The position numbers and the translations under genes were made by a program. Source: CAYVBE01 sp964448935 (GTDB taxonomy: Bacteria > Planctomycetota > Brocadiia > SM23-32). Taken from it: a stretch of DNA of 40,604 nt. Below the pieces are notes generated by a model. It worked only from the letters and a program-made list of their open reading frames with translations. It did no database searches and had not been told where the DNA came from. The DNA is taken from positions 1-40,604 of the forward strand of contig CAYVBE010000016.1 in assembly GCA_964448935.1 (NCBI GenBank), in the 5' to 3' direction. This document shows, one piece after another, positions 32,909 to 40,575 of this stretch (position 1 is the first letter of the stretch; the number at the start of each line of letters is the position of its first letter).

Positions 32909-32932
32909 CCGCCGGGTCAACGTGCCCGGCGG
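32909..32932. terminator. Eight-bp GC hairpin between operons
   Basis: CCGCCGGG (32909-32916) pairs perfectly with CCCGGCGG (32925-32932) around an eight-base loop. It follows the end of the cysteine-cluster gene on the minus strand. Without a T-tract, it would be a non-canonical terminator or a processing hairpin. Confidence 0.4.
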
Positions 32933-32942
32933 CAAGGAGGGG

Positions 32943-33437
32943 TCAAAGTTCGGCGTCGAAGAGGCCGGACAGCCTGCTCGCAGCGGACTCGATCTGCTCC
33001 TCGGTCAGACCGGGGTCGGCAACCTTCACCGCCTCCCCGGAAGATGCCCACTCCAGCAGCAGGAAATCGCCCTCGGACCCGTGCGTGGTCTGCCGGAGCT
33101 TGAGCACCTTGCGGCGCAGCAGGTAAAGGGCCAGCACAAAGCGAAACGCCTGTTTCTCGGGGGTGTCGGCGGATGAGAGACGCCGGAAGAACTCCACCAG
33201 CAGATCGGTGTCCACGCGCGGCTTCGCGTCCGCCTTCTCCCGGCGGGTGCGCCAGTAACAGAAGAGCCCGTTTCGGTCGGCGTCCTCCCAGCAGTCGCGG
33301 CAGAAATCGCACCGGGCAAGGCCTTCCTCACCATCGCGGAGACCGGAGTAGAAGATGCCGCCCTCGGGAAACTCTATGTCGCAGGCCGAGCATGCGCCCC
33401 CGCTCGACTGGATCTTCCATTGCTCGAAGACGCTCAC
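32943..33437 (-). CDS. Unknown protein with a four-pair cysteine cluster
   Basis: This 164-aa protein is not recognised. Its first 55 residues carry CSACD, then CDFCRDC and a later Cys (FCYW), a spacing that suggests a bound zinc. The rest is helical, with a LALYLLRRKVLKLRQT stretch and a segment GDFLLLEWASSGEAVKV. The GTG start is chosen because GGAGGGA, eight bases upstream, lies inside the end of the cyclodeaminase gene, and only five bases separate that gene's stop from the GTG. Such packing suggests co-expression. A longer start at 33491 would overlap by 49 bases. Confidence 0.7.
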   Translation of the reverse strand: MSVFEQWKIQSSGGACSACDIEFPEGGIFYSGLRDGEEGLARCDFCRDCWEDADRNGLFCYWRTRREKADAKPRVDTDLLVEFFRRLSSADTPEKQAFRFVLALYLLRRKVLKLRQTTHGSEGDFLLLEWASSGEAVKVADPGLTEEQIESAASRLSGLFDAEL

Positions 33438-33442
33438 GCGCG

Positions 33443-34072
33443 CTATCCCTCCAGGTGGTCGTAAACGCGGGCGCTCACGCGTTCGCGGCACTCACCGGTC
33501 ACGCCGCAAAGCCCGTCCATCTCCGCCCTGGTCTCGCGGCACAGGTCGGGCGCGTCCAGAAACTTCAGGTTTATCTCCACGTTCAGCCGCGCGGCGACGC
33601 ACGCGGCGTCGGCAAGGATCGCGCTGACGCCCACGTCGGTGATTAGGTTGGGATTGCCGATCTCCACCAGCTCGTCCGCCACAGCCGCCACGCCGGCGCA
33701 ATGACGCATTATGTCCAGCGGCACCTCCATGGCGCCTCGCAGCGCCGCGTCTATGGCCGGCCCGCGCGCCTCCTTCTCCTCCTGCGTCTCGCGCGCCATC
33801 CCGTATGCCTCGTTGACCGCCGTATAGGCTTCTACGTCCCGGTCCACCAGTTTCAGCAAGGCCTCCCGATGCTGCGCCAGCTCGGTCAACATGCCCCGGA
33901 TCGTGCCTTCCACCTCGGCGAACTTCTTCTTGCCGGCGGTGAAGTTGGCGGTCATCTCACTCATCGCGGAGGCCAGTGCCCCGGCCAGTGCGCTGACGCT
34001 TCCGCCGCCGGGCGCCGGCTTCTTGGCCGCCGCGTCCTCCAGGTAGCCCTCAATGGCTCTCCCTCGATACAC
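33443..34072 (-). CDS. Cyclodeaminase/cyclohydrolase family protein (FTCD C-terminal domain-like)
   Basis: This 209-aa all-helical protein matches the FTCD cyclodeaminase/FchA family, which acts on formimino- or methenyl-tetrahydrofolate. The signature is APGGGSVSALAGALASAM near the N-terminus, followed by DVEAYTAVNEAYGM, EVPLDIMRHC and a GNPNLITDVGVSAILADAA stretch. It starts with GTG; GAGGAG about six bases upstream lies in the end of the transpeptidase gene, three bases away. Whether the enzyme is a deaminase or a methenyl-THF cyclohydrolase is not evident. No formiminotransferase domain is attached. Confidence 0.85.
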   Translation of the reverse strand: MYRGRAIEGYLEDAAAKKPAPGGGSVSALAGALASAMSEMTANFTAGKKKFAEVEGTIRGMLTELAQHREALLKLVDRDVEAYTAVNEAYGMARETQEEKEARGPAIDAALRGAMEVPLDIMRHCAGVAAVADELVEIGNPNLITDVGVSAILADAACVAARLNVEINLKFLDAPDLCRETRAEMDGLCGVTGECRERVSARVYDHLEG

Positions 34073-34075
34073 GGC

Positions 34076-35137
34076 TCACTCCTCGATGATCACCAGCGTG
34101 CCGGGCACGGCGAAGTCGTAGAGTTCCATCACGTCCTCGTTGGCCATGCGGATGCACCCGTTGGAGCATTTCTCGCCTATCCCCTCCCGGTTGGGCGTGC
34201 CGTGGATGCCCAGCCCCGTGGCTCCCGGCTCGTCCTTGAACCCGATCCAGCGCTCCCCCAGCAGATGCCCTTCCTCTCCATACTCGATGATGCCGCCGCC
34301 GGGCTTGTACCACCGTGGCCTGACCAGCATGGTGTCCACCACGAAGCTGCGCGCCGGCGTGCGATCGTCCTTGCCGATGCCGATCTCGTATTCCTTCACG
34401 TACAGCCCGTCCATAAGCAGCGTCAGGCGGAACTCTTCCTTCACCGCCACGATGCTCGGGGGACCGCTGACTATCTTCAGCGTCTGCCCCACGCTCAGGT
34501 TGCCGGGATCGCTTATGCCGTTCAGCCGGGCGATCATCCGCCAGTGCAGGCCGTATTCCTTGGCGATCTTCACCAGCGTCTCGCCGGAGGAGACCGTGTG
34601 CAGCTTCGCGCCCTCGGTGCAGCGCGGGTTGAACACCAGCCGGCTGCTTGCCGCCTCCAGCAACTCGCGGTACTTTTTGGCCTTCTCGCCCCGCGCCTTC
34701 AGGTAGGGCCCGGTCAGAAGCTCTCTCACCTCACAGAGCTTCCCTTCCTCGTAGAGTCTGCGGGCGCGGGCGAGGTGATCGGACACCGCCGATACGTTCT
34801 CCGATCGCTCAGTGTCCGGGGCCGGCGCGGTGGTATCGGCGGGGGCCATCGCGGAAAGGGGAATCGGAGACCGCGCGGGCGTTGACTCCATGGACTCCTC
34901 GGCAACCACGTCGGGCGCCGGGCGCGGCGGGAGCTCCGTCTCTTCGATCGGCGGGGGCGCGGGTTCCCGATCCCGGGCGGGCTCGGAGACCGGGTCATCG
35001 GGCTCGCCTTCAATCTCTGCCGCAGGGCTGCCGGATTGCGGGCTCCCCCCCGGCTGCCCCGCAGAAGTCGGCTCTTTCCTGGCAATAATTGCCCCTGCAA
35101 CACCCGCAATCACCAGAAGGACAAGCAGCTTTTTCAT
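34076..35137 (-). CDS. L,D-transpeptidase with LysM domain
   Basis: This 353-aa protein probably makes 3-3 crosslinks in peptidoglycan or attaches proteins to it. A membrane anchor or signal sequence covers residues 2-20. A Pro/Glu-rich spacer follows to about 115, a helical hairpin at about 118-165, a LysM domain at about 180-224 (LHTVSSGETLVKIAKEYGL), and then the YkuD catalytic domain. The catalytic signature is H312 (GIHGTPN), S325 and C328 in CSNGCIRM with R330. The ATG at 35137 is chosen over an ATG at 35185 because it begins the hydrophobic leader. The cyclodeaminase gene follows after three bases. Confidence 0.92.
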   Translation of the reverse strand: MKKLLVLLVIAGVAGAIIARKEPTSAGQPGGSPQSGSPAAEIEGEPDDPVSEPARDREPAPPPIEETELPPRPAPDVVAEESMESTPARSPIPLSAMAPADTTAPAPDTERSENVSAVSDHLARARRLYEEGKLCEVRELLTGPYLKARGEKAKKYRELLEAASSRLVFNPRCTEGAKLHTVSSGETLVKIAKEYGLHWRMIARLNGISDPGNLSVGQTLKIVSGPPSIVAVKEEFRLTLLMDGLYVKEYEIGIGKDDRTPARSFVVDTMLVRPRWYKPGGGIIEYGEEGHLLGERWIGFKDEPGATGLGIHGTPNREGIGEKCSNGCIRMANEDVMELYDFAVPGTLVIIEE

Positions 35138-35343
35138 CCCTTTACCCGCAGAGCGAAAACATGGAAGTCCCGGTTCTCTCCCCACGATACCTGAGCGTAA
35201 AAGCCGGTTTCAAGGCAGGGGACATCGAAAGGGAACAGAAACGGACGAGCGCCACTCTATCCCTCTTCATGTCAAATACTTATGGAGACAAGATGGGGGA
35301 AAATGATGCACCGAAAACGCCGGTGGAATCCACACACCGCGCG

Positions 35344-35499
35344 TCACGCCTCGGAGGCGGCTTCGTCCGGGTCCGTCCGCCGCCCGAAGATGGCCCGCAA
35401 CACGCACACGATGAGGCCCACCACGCCCAGGGCCGCCAGAGCCGCACCGCTCCAGATCAGCACCTGCTCGAATACGATCAGGTCGAATCCGGCTGCCAT
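35344..35499 (-). CDS. 51-aa single-span membrane protein
   Basis: This short gene encodes 51 residues with one membrane segment (about 14-37, LIWSGAALAALGVVGLIVCV) and a charged C-terminal tail (IFGRRTDPDEAASEA). It begins 10 bases beyond the lepB stop, with GGGAG six bases before the ATG, so it is probably translated with lepB. No family recognised. I see no gene in the 206 bases between it and the transpeptidase, only a weak stem CACCG/CGGTG at 35309-35325. Confidence 0.7.
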   Translation of the reverse strand: MAAGFDLIVFEQVLIWSGAALAALGVVGLIVCVLRAIFGRRTDPDEAASEA

Positions 35500-35509
35500 T
35501 CGTCACTCC

Positions 35510-37066
35510 CTACCAATCCGATCCCCCGCCGCCCATCCACTTCATGTCCTGCACGGGCCAGAAGACGAAGAATGCCCTGCCGATGATGTTGCCGCGCGGG
35601 ATTCCGGCATGGGACCAACGGCGGCTGTCACTGCTGGCCGGGCTGTTGTCGCCCAGGACGAAATACTCCCCTTCGCCGAGTTCCCACTCCGGCTCGGCGG
35701 GTCCGTGGTTAGACACGTTCACGTAATGAACGTCCCGCTCGATGACCACGCGCTCCCAGCGAAGCCTGGCGTCGCGGGCGCCCAGCCACAGCCCGCGGCT
35801 GCTCACGGGCCTGCCTTCGTAATCGTACGTGAGCACCGGCTTGCCGTCCACACGCGCCACCACCCTGTCGTCGTAGTTCTCCAGGCATATCCACCGCGCA
35901 TCCGAGCCACCCAGGGCCGCGCACTCCGACTGCCGTACGACCTCTCCCGAGTCCTCCAGAACGACCGACTGCGACGTGAAAAAACAGTCGAACCGGTGGC
36001 CCGCATCCTCGATGGACAGGACCGCGGCCCCGGCCGCTCCAAACTCCTCCGCGCGGACCGACGCGCGGACCCGGCAATCGCCCACGGAATGCTGCCCGGT
36101 TGATCGGAGTCGGCTCGGAGCCACACGCACGCTGGGCCCATCGTAGGGGTAGAAATCCGTGATGGCCCGCGCGAAGCCCGCCATGACGGGCTCATCGGTA
36201 CCCCCGGCATCCACCGAGAGGCTCCCGCGTTCCGCGTCGCGGGTCCAGCGCTCCGCGTCCTGACCCATGTTCCAGGTGGGCACCACCTGCCTGCGGGGCA
36301 CGAATCGCGAATCGAACACATGGAACCATAGTCCCTTCTGCGCCGCCATGGGCTTGCGGCGTAGCTCGCCGTTGATGTACACGTCGCCGTCACGCAGACG
36401 CACCCGCTCTCCGGGCAGTCCCACGATGCGTTTGATGTAATTCTTGGAGCTCACCTGAAGCTCCTCCGAGCCGCACTCCGGGCACTTCTCCCCGTTGACC
36501 GACAGCACGTGCCCCACCCAGCCGCAGTCGGGGCAGCGCGCGTCGAACACCGGATACAGGAAGACCACTACCTCCCATCGGCGGGGGGCCCGCAGCCGGT
36601 AGATGAATTTGTTGACGAATATGCGCGCGGAGCCGCGCCAGATGCGGTTTGCGGCCTCGGTGCCCCGGATAACCTCGCCCGCCTCCGTCTGCGCCTTGTG
36701 CCATAGCCACTCGGGTTTGCGGAACCGCAGCGGCATGCCGCGCGGCCCCAGCCGGGACGCACCCGCCCAGTGGTAGCGGCAGTTGGGGCATTCGACGCCG
36801 CCGTCCTGCCCGGCGTTGCCCCGGCCTACCTCGAACGCCCATCCGCAATTCGGGCAGCGCAACTCGCGGTGCTCCCCCACCAGGGTGGGCGCCATACTGC
36901 CGTGCCGGATGCGGAATGCCTCCGCCACCACCTGCCGAACGCACAGCACCAGCACGATGGCGATGGCGATGGACTCCAGGTTATCCCGCAGGGGCGTGCG
37001 CTCTCGCGGCGGGCCGGCCCGGAACGGGCTGTCCCGGAACCGGCCTTTCTTTTCCTTGTCGCTCAT
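35510..37066 (-). CDS. lepB: Signal peptidase I with two zinc-ribbon motifs and a large insertion
   Basis: Signal peptidase I cuts signal peptides from exported proteins at the outer face of the membrane. The 518-aa protein has a membrane anchor (about 32-49), the catalytic S57 in HGSMAPT, the general-base K212 in IKRIVGLPGE, and the C-terminal box GDNSPASSDSRRW from about 472. Inserted between the Ser and Lys boxes are two CxxC pairs each, C71/C74 with C93/C96, and C178/C181 with C195/C198, which look like zinc ribbons. A second insertion of about 200 residues (250-455) between the Lys box and the GDN box has a beta-rich, LamG-like appearance. Usual SPase I is about 200-300 aa. GAGGAG precedes the ATG. 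lepA lies 16 bases upstream. Confidence 0.9.
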   Translation of the reverse strand: MSDKEKKGRFRDSPFRAGPPRERTPLRDNLESIAIAIVLVLCVRQVVAEAFRIRHGSMAPTLVGEHRELRCPNCGWAFEVGRGNAGQDGGVECPNCRYHWAGASRLGPRGMPLRFRKPEWLWHKAQTEAGEVIRGTEAANRIWRGSARIFVNKFIYRLRAPRRWEVVVFLYPVFDARCPDCGWVGHVLSVNGEKCPECGSEELQVSSKNYIKRIVGLPGERVRLRDGDVYINGELRRKPMAAQKGLWFHVFDSRFVPRRQVVPTWNMGQDAERWTRDAERGSLSVDAGGTDEPVMAGFARAITDFYPYDGPSVRVAPSRLRSTGQHSVGDCRVRASVRAEEFGAAGAAVLSIEDAGHRFDCFFTSQSVVLEDSGEVVRQSECAALGGSDARWICLENYDDRVVARVDGKPVLTYDYEGRPVSSRGLWLGARDARLRWERVVIERDVHYVNVSNHGPAEPEWELGEGEYFVLGDNSPASSDSRRWSHAGIPRGNIIGRAFFVFWPVQDMKWMGGGGSDW

Positions 37067-37082
37067 CCGTCTCTCCTCAGGG

Positions 37083-38876
37083 TCAGTCCTCGCCCTCGAG
37101 CACGGCCAGAAACGCCTCCTGCGGGATGAAGACCTGCCCCACGGACTTCATGCGCTTCTTGCCCTCTTTCTGCTTCTCCCGCAGCTTGCGCTTGCGGGTG
37201 ATGTCGCCGCCGTAGCACTTGGCGGTCACGTCCTTCCGCAGCGGGCTGATGGTCTCGCGGGCGATCACGCGGCTGCCGATGGCCGCCTGGACGGGGATGG
37301 CGAACAGGTGCCGGTCTATGTGCCGGCGCAGGTCCTTCACGATGCGCCGCCCGCGCCGTTCGGCCTGGTCGCGGTGGCAGATAATCGAGAGCGCGTCCAC
37401 CGCGCGCCCGTTTACCAACACGTCCACCTTCACCAGCTCCGTCGCGCGGTAGCCCAGCAGTTCGTAGTCCATGGTGCCGTAGCCGCGGGTCAGAGATTTC
37501 AGCCGGTCAAAGAAATCATACACCACCTCCGCCAGCGGCAGTTCATAGACCAGCATCGTCCGCTGGTCGCTGAAGAAGGTGTTCTTCACCTGCCGGCCGC
37601 GCCGGTTCTCGGCCAGGCGGGTCACGTTGCCCAGGTACTGCACCGGCAAGATGATGTTCATCTGCACCCAGGGCTCGCGTATCTCCTCCGTGTCCCCCGG
37701 TTCCGGCATCCGGGCCGGGCGGTCAATCTCCACAGTCTCGCCGTCCTTCAGCACCACCTCGTAAGTCACGTTGGGCGCGGTCTGGATTATGGCTATGTCG
37801 TTATCGCGCTCCAGGCGCTCCTTCACAATGTCCATGTGCAACAGCCCCAGGAAACCGCACCGAAACCCGAACCCCAACGCATCGGAAACCTCGGGCTCGT
37901 GGACGAACGAAGAATCGTTCAGCGACAGCCGCTCCAGCGCGCTGCGGAGCGTGGGCAGGTCGTCGTTGTCCTGCGGGAACAGACCGCAGAAGACCATGGG
38001 CCGGGGCTCCTGGTAGCCGGCCAGCAGTTCCTCGGCCGGGTCGGCGGCCAGCGTCACGGTGTCCCCCACGCGCACGTCACGGATGTTCTTGATGCCGGCC
38101 ATGGCATAGCCCACGTCGCCGCAGCCCAGCCGGTCGCGGGGCGTCAGGCCGGGGCCGAAAACCCCCAGGCCGGTCACCTCGTAGCACAGGCCGGAGCCCA
38201 TCATCTTGATCTTCTGGCCACACTCCAGCTCCCCGTCCACCACGCGCAGCAGCGTGACCACCCCCTGGTACTCGTCGTAGAACGAATCGAAGACCAGCGC
38301 GCGTAGCGGCCCGTCCGGGTCGCCCGCCGGCGGCGGCACCCGCCTGATCACCTCCTGCAGAAGCTCCTCCACGCCCTTGCCCGTCTTGCCGCTGACGGCC
38401 AGCATGTAATCCGGGTCAATCCGGAAGGTCTGCTCCATCTCCGCCATGGCCTCGATAGGCCGGCTGTCTGGCAGGTCAATCTTGGTGACCGCCGGCACGA
38501 TGGTCAGCCCCTGCTGGCGGGCCTGATGCAGGTTAGCCACCGTCTGGGCCTCCACGCCCTGGTTCGCGTCCACCAGCAGGATGGCCCCCTCGCACGCCCG
38601 CAGGCTGCGCGACACCTCGTAGCTGAAGTCCACGTGCCCCGGCGTGTCAATCAGATTCAGCCGGTAGTCGGTGCCGTCCATCTCGTAGTGCATGGTCACG
38701 CAGCTCGCCTTGATGGTGATGCCGCGCTCCCGCTCCAGGTCCATATCGTCCAGCATCAGGTCATGGAACTCCCGCTCCGGCACCGCCTTCGTGAGCTGCA
38801 GAAAACGGTCCGCCAGCGTGGACTTCCCATGATCAATGTGGGCTATTATGCAGAAGTTCCGTATCTTGTCGAGCAT
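37083..38876 (-). CDS. lepA: Elongation factor 4 (LepA)
   Basis: LepA is a ribosome-binding translational GTPase. The 597-aa protein has the typical length and motifs: AHIDHGKSTL (G1), the G2 region ERERGITIKAS, DTPGHVDF (G3) and TKIDLPDS (G4, with Thr where Asn is usual). The family-specific C-terminal end (about 480-597) includes DVLVNGRAVDALSIICHRD, the KCYGGDITRKRKLREKQKEGKKRMK segment and VFIPQEAFLAVL. No good ribosome site precedes the ATG, and the leader appears to be about 15 bases. It is the first gene of a group that runs through lepB and the 51-aa membrane protein. Confidence 0.96.
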   Translation of the reverse strand: MLDKIRNFCIIAHIDHGKSTLADRFLQLTKAVPEREFHDLMLDDMDLERERGITIKASCVTMHYEMDGTDYRLNLIDTPGHVDFSYEVSRSLRACEGAILLVDANQGVEAQTVANLHQARQQGLTIVPAVTKIDLPDSRPIEAMAEMEQTFRIDPDYMLAVSGKTGKGVEELLQEVIRRVPPPAGDPDGPLRALVFDSFYDEYQGVVTLLRVVDGELECGQKIKMMGSGLCYEVTGLGVFGPGLTPRDRLGCGDVGYAMAGIKNIRDVRVGDTVTLAADPAEELLAGYQEPRPMVFCGLFPQDNDDLPTLRSALERLSLNDSSFVHEPEVSDALGFGFRCGFLGLLHMDIVKERLERDNDIAIIQTAPNVTYEVVLKDGETVEIDRPARMPEPGDTEEIREPWVQMNIILPVQYLGNVTRLAENRRGRQVKNTFFSDQRTMLVYELPLAEVVYDFFDRLKSLTRGYGTMDYELLGYRATELVKVDVLVNGRAVDALSIICHRDQAERRGRRIVKDLRRHIDRHLFAIPVQAAIGSRVIARETISPLRKDVTAKCYGGDITRKRKLREKQKEGKKRMKSVGQVFIPQEAFLAVLEGED

Positions 38877-38897
38877 ATCGAAAGGGACCAGCGGGCA

Positions 38898-38926
38898 GAG
38901 TTAACGGCAAAACCAGGCAGAATCAA
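38898..38926 (-). promoter_or_regulatory. Promoter for lepA-lepB
   Basis: On the minus strand TTGATT (plus 38921-38926) and TAACTC (38898-38903) are 17 bases apart. The expected start is near 38891, only about 15 bases before the lepA ATG. Confidence 0.45.
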
Positions 38927-38995
38927 GGTTAGCAGAGACGGCCCGCTTCTGCAACCAGCAGCCCGCCGGCGAAGCGCCGAATACGGCCGTTCTGT

Positions 38996-39024
38996 TTGAC
39001 ACCAAAAGCCGGCCGGGGTATAAG
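38996..39024 (+). promoter_or_regulatory. Strong promoter for tRNA-Lys
   Basis: A perfect TTGACA (38996-39001) and TATAAG (39019-39024) are 17 bases apart. The transcript would begin near 39031, about 29 bases before the tRNA. Confidence 0.75.
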
Positions 39025-39059
39025 AAATGGGCGTACGCACAGCCATCCCCGAGCACGGT

Positions 39060-39135
39060 ACCCCCTTAGCTCAGCCGGCAGAGCAGCGGATTCTTAATCC
39101 GCGAGTCCGGGGTTCGAATCCCCGAGGGGGTACCA
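39060..39135 (+). tRNA. tRNA-Lys (anticodon CTT)
   Basis: The full cloverleaf can be drawn. The acceptor stem ACCCCCT (39060-39066) pairs with AGGGGGT (39125-39131). The D stem is GCTC/GAGC, and the anticodon stem GCGGA/TCCGC encloses TTCTTAA with anticodon CTT at 39093-39095. The T stem CGGGG/CCCCG encloses TTCGAAT. The discriminator A is followed by an encoded CCA at 39133-39135. It reads AAG lysine codons. An integrase gene begins 133 bases downstream, which makes its 3' end a likely attachment site. Confidence 0.95.
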
Positions 39136-39186
39136 TTCTTCTGCCTCCCCGCAAACCATTCTTTGCGTGCCCCTTACGCTTTATCC

Positions 39187-39215
39187 TTGACGTTATATCC
39201 CCCGACCATTAGTAT
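39187..39215 (+). promoter_or_regulatory. Promoter for the integrase
   Basis: TTGACG (39187-39192) and TAGTAT (39210-39215) are 17 bases apart. The expected transcription start lies just within the first GATAGCA repeat, so a protein bound there could control the integrase. Confidence 0.6.
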
Positions 39216-39220
39216 CCGTT

Positions 39221-39252
39221 GATAGCAAGATTCTGATAGCAAACTGATAGCA
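39221..39252 (+). repeat. Three direct GATAGCA repeats before the integrase
   Basis: GATAGCA occurs at 39221-39227, 39235-39241 and 39246-39252, spaced 14 and 11 bases apart. They lie between the integrase promoter and its ribosome site. They may be arm-type integrase or excisionase binding sites, or an operator. Confidence 0.6.
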
Positions 39253-39268
39253 GAGGGGGTTTGCGGGT

Positions 39269-40366
39269 ATGGCTGTTGACATCTGGTGGTATGAAGCAAG
39301 AAGCCAGTGGTGCGCGGATGTTCCCTCCGAAAACGGGCGCAAACGGCTGTATCTCGGCCCGAATGAAGCAAAAGCCCGGGCGAAACTCCACGGCTATCTG
39401 GCCAAATACTATGAGGAGGCGGAGGAGGAGCCGCCGGATAGCAGACCCATCCCCCGGACCAGAGGCAACAGCATCTCGCTGGTTGAACTGGCCGTACGCT
39501 TTCTCGGCTGGAACAAGAACAACCGCAGTCATGGCACCTGGCGTAACTATCGGGATGGCCTGAAGCATGTCACCCGCCGTTTCCGCGATAAGCTGGCCAT
39601 CGAGCTCACGCCTTCCGACATCGAGCAGGTCAAGGCGGACATGATTGACGACGACTACGCGGCACGCACCATCAACATCATGGTGACCGCGGTCAAGCGC
39701 CTTTTCAACTGGGCCGTGAAGCAAGACCTGCTCGAAGAAAACCAGTTGGACGGCGTAGAGCGAGTGAGCAAGCACGTCAACGCGCCTGAACATCCCCCCG
39801 AGAAATACTTGCCGCTGGACAGGGCCCGGGAGTGCATCGAGCTGTGCAGGAAGTCCCCTCCCCTGGGAGATATCTGTGAGTTACTGCTTCTGACCGGCAT
39901 GCGAATCGGCGAACTGGTCAGGCTTGCCTGGGGGGATGTGGATTTCAGCCAAAGGATGCTGACACTCGAGCGGCATAAGACCAGTGGCCGGCCCAACGCC
40001 CGTCCCCGCCAGATCCCTCTCTGCGACCGGGCGCTGGAGATCATCCGGGCCCAGGCACCGGAAGAACCCGCGCCGAGCGACCCCATCTTCGTCGGCGAAA
40101 ATGACCAGCAGTTCACCGGAAGCGCTCTACACTGCCGACTGAGGAGACTACGTCGCAAGTATCCCGAACTCGAAGGCTTCAGCTTTCACAAGCTTCGCCA
40201 CACCTGCGCAACCTACCTGGCCCGACTGGACGTTCCGGAGCGCGTGGCTCAGGCCATACTCGGACACAGCTCGACGCTCATGACCCGCTACTACACGGCA
40301 ACCGGGCGCGAGGAGATGCTGGAAGCGGTCGAAAAATTGTCGGAACGGGCAGAGGGCGACGAATAG
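39269..40366 (+). CDS. Tyrosine recombinase/integrase
   Basis: This 365-aa protein is a phage-type integrase. Residues 1-50 resemble a DNA-arm-binding region, about 68-165 a SAM-like core-binding domain, and about 178-350 the catalytic domain. The catalytic residues are in order: R212 (TGMRIGEL), K237 (LERHKTSG), H307 and R310 (HKLRH), H333 (LGHSS) and Y342 (TRYYT). All are present, so the enzyme should be active. A G-rich GGGGG lies about 11 bases before the ATG. It sits just after tRNA-Lys with its own promoter, as expected of the integrase of an integrative element that uses the tRNA 3' end as its site. The rest of such an element would lie beyond the right edge. Confidence 0.94.
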   Translation: MAVDIWWYEARSQWCADVPSENGRKRLYLGPNEAKARAKLHGYLAKYYEEAEEEPPDSRPIPRTRGNSISLVELAVRFLGWNKNNRSHGTWRNYRDGLKHVTRRFRDKLAIELTPSDIEQVKADMIDDDYAARTINIMVTAVKRLFNWAVKQDLLEENQLDGVERVSKHVNAPEHPPEKYLPLDRARECIELCRKSPPLGDICELLLLTGMRIGELVRLAWGDVDFSQRMLTLERHKTSGRPNARPRQIPLCDRALEIIRAQAPEEPAPSDPIFVGENDQQFTGSALHCRLRRLRRKYPELEGFSFHKLRHTCATYLARLDVPERVAQAILGHSSTLMTRYYTATGREEMLEAVEKLSERAEGDE

Positions 40367-40513
40367 CCGGTTCCGGGCGGCTTGGTGCCGCAGAAAAGAA
40401 GCCAACTCGCTCCCCATTCCTCGCAGAGAAGACTTCGCCTTGGACCAAAGGCAGGGGGAAAGGCGGCACGTCGGGGCCAGCCCAATGACATTGCCATGAT
40501 CCATGCAGGGGGC

Positions 40514-40575
40514 TCAGCATTAACCCAGGACATCCCTTGAATTCCCAAAAAGCGGGATGCCTGGGTTGATGCTGA
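40514..40575. repeat. Large imperfect palindrome near the window's right edge
   Basis: The left arm TCAGCAT-T-AACCCAGG-A-CATCCC (40514-40536) pairs with the right arm GGGATG-CCTGGGTT-G-ATGCTGA (40554-40575). There are 21 Watson-Crick pairs, a T-G wobble and one bulged A around a 17-base loop (40537-40553). It may be a mobile-element end, a long regulatory hairpin or a recombination site. Nothing else recognisable lies in 40367-40604. Confidence 0.7.

Noticed and set aside
36783..38306. 507-codon plus-strand frame opposite lepB and lepA
   Set aside because: It spans parts of two well-identified genes on the other strand.
39221..39252. GATAGCA repeats as a CRISPR array
   Set aside because: The repeats are seven bases and the spacers four to seven bases, far too short. 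No cas genes are present.
40514..40575. Palindrome as an integron attC site
   Set aside because: The arms lack the RYYYAAC and GTTRRRY core sites, and the nearby recombinase is tRNA-associated rather than integron-type.
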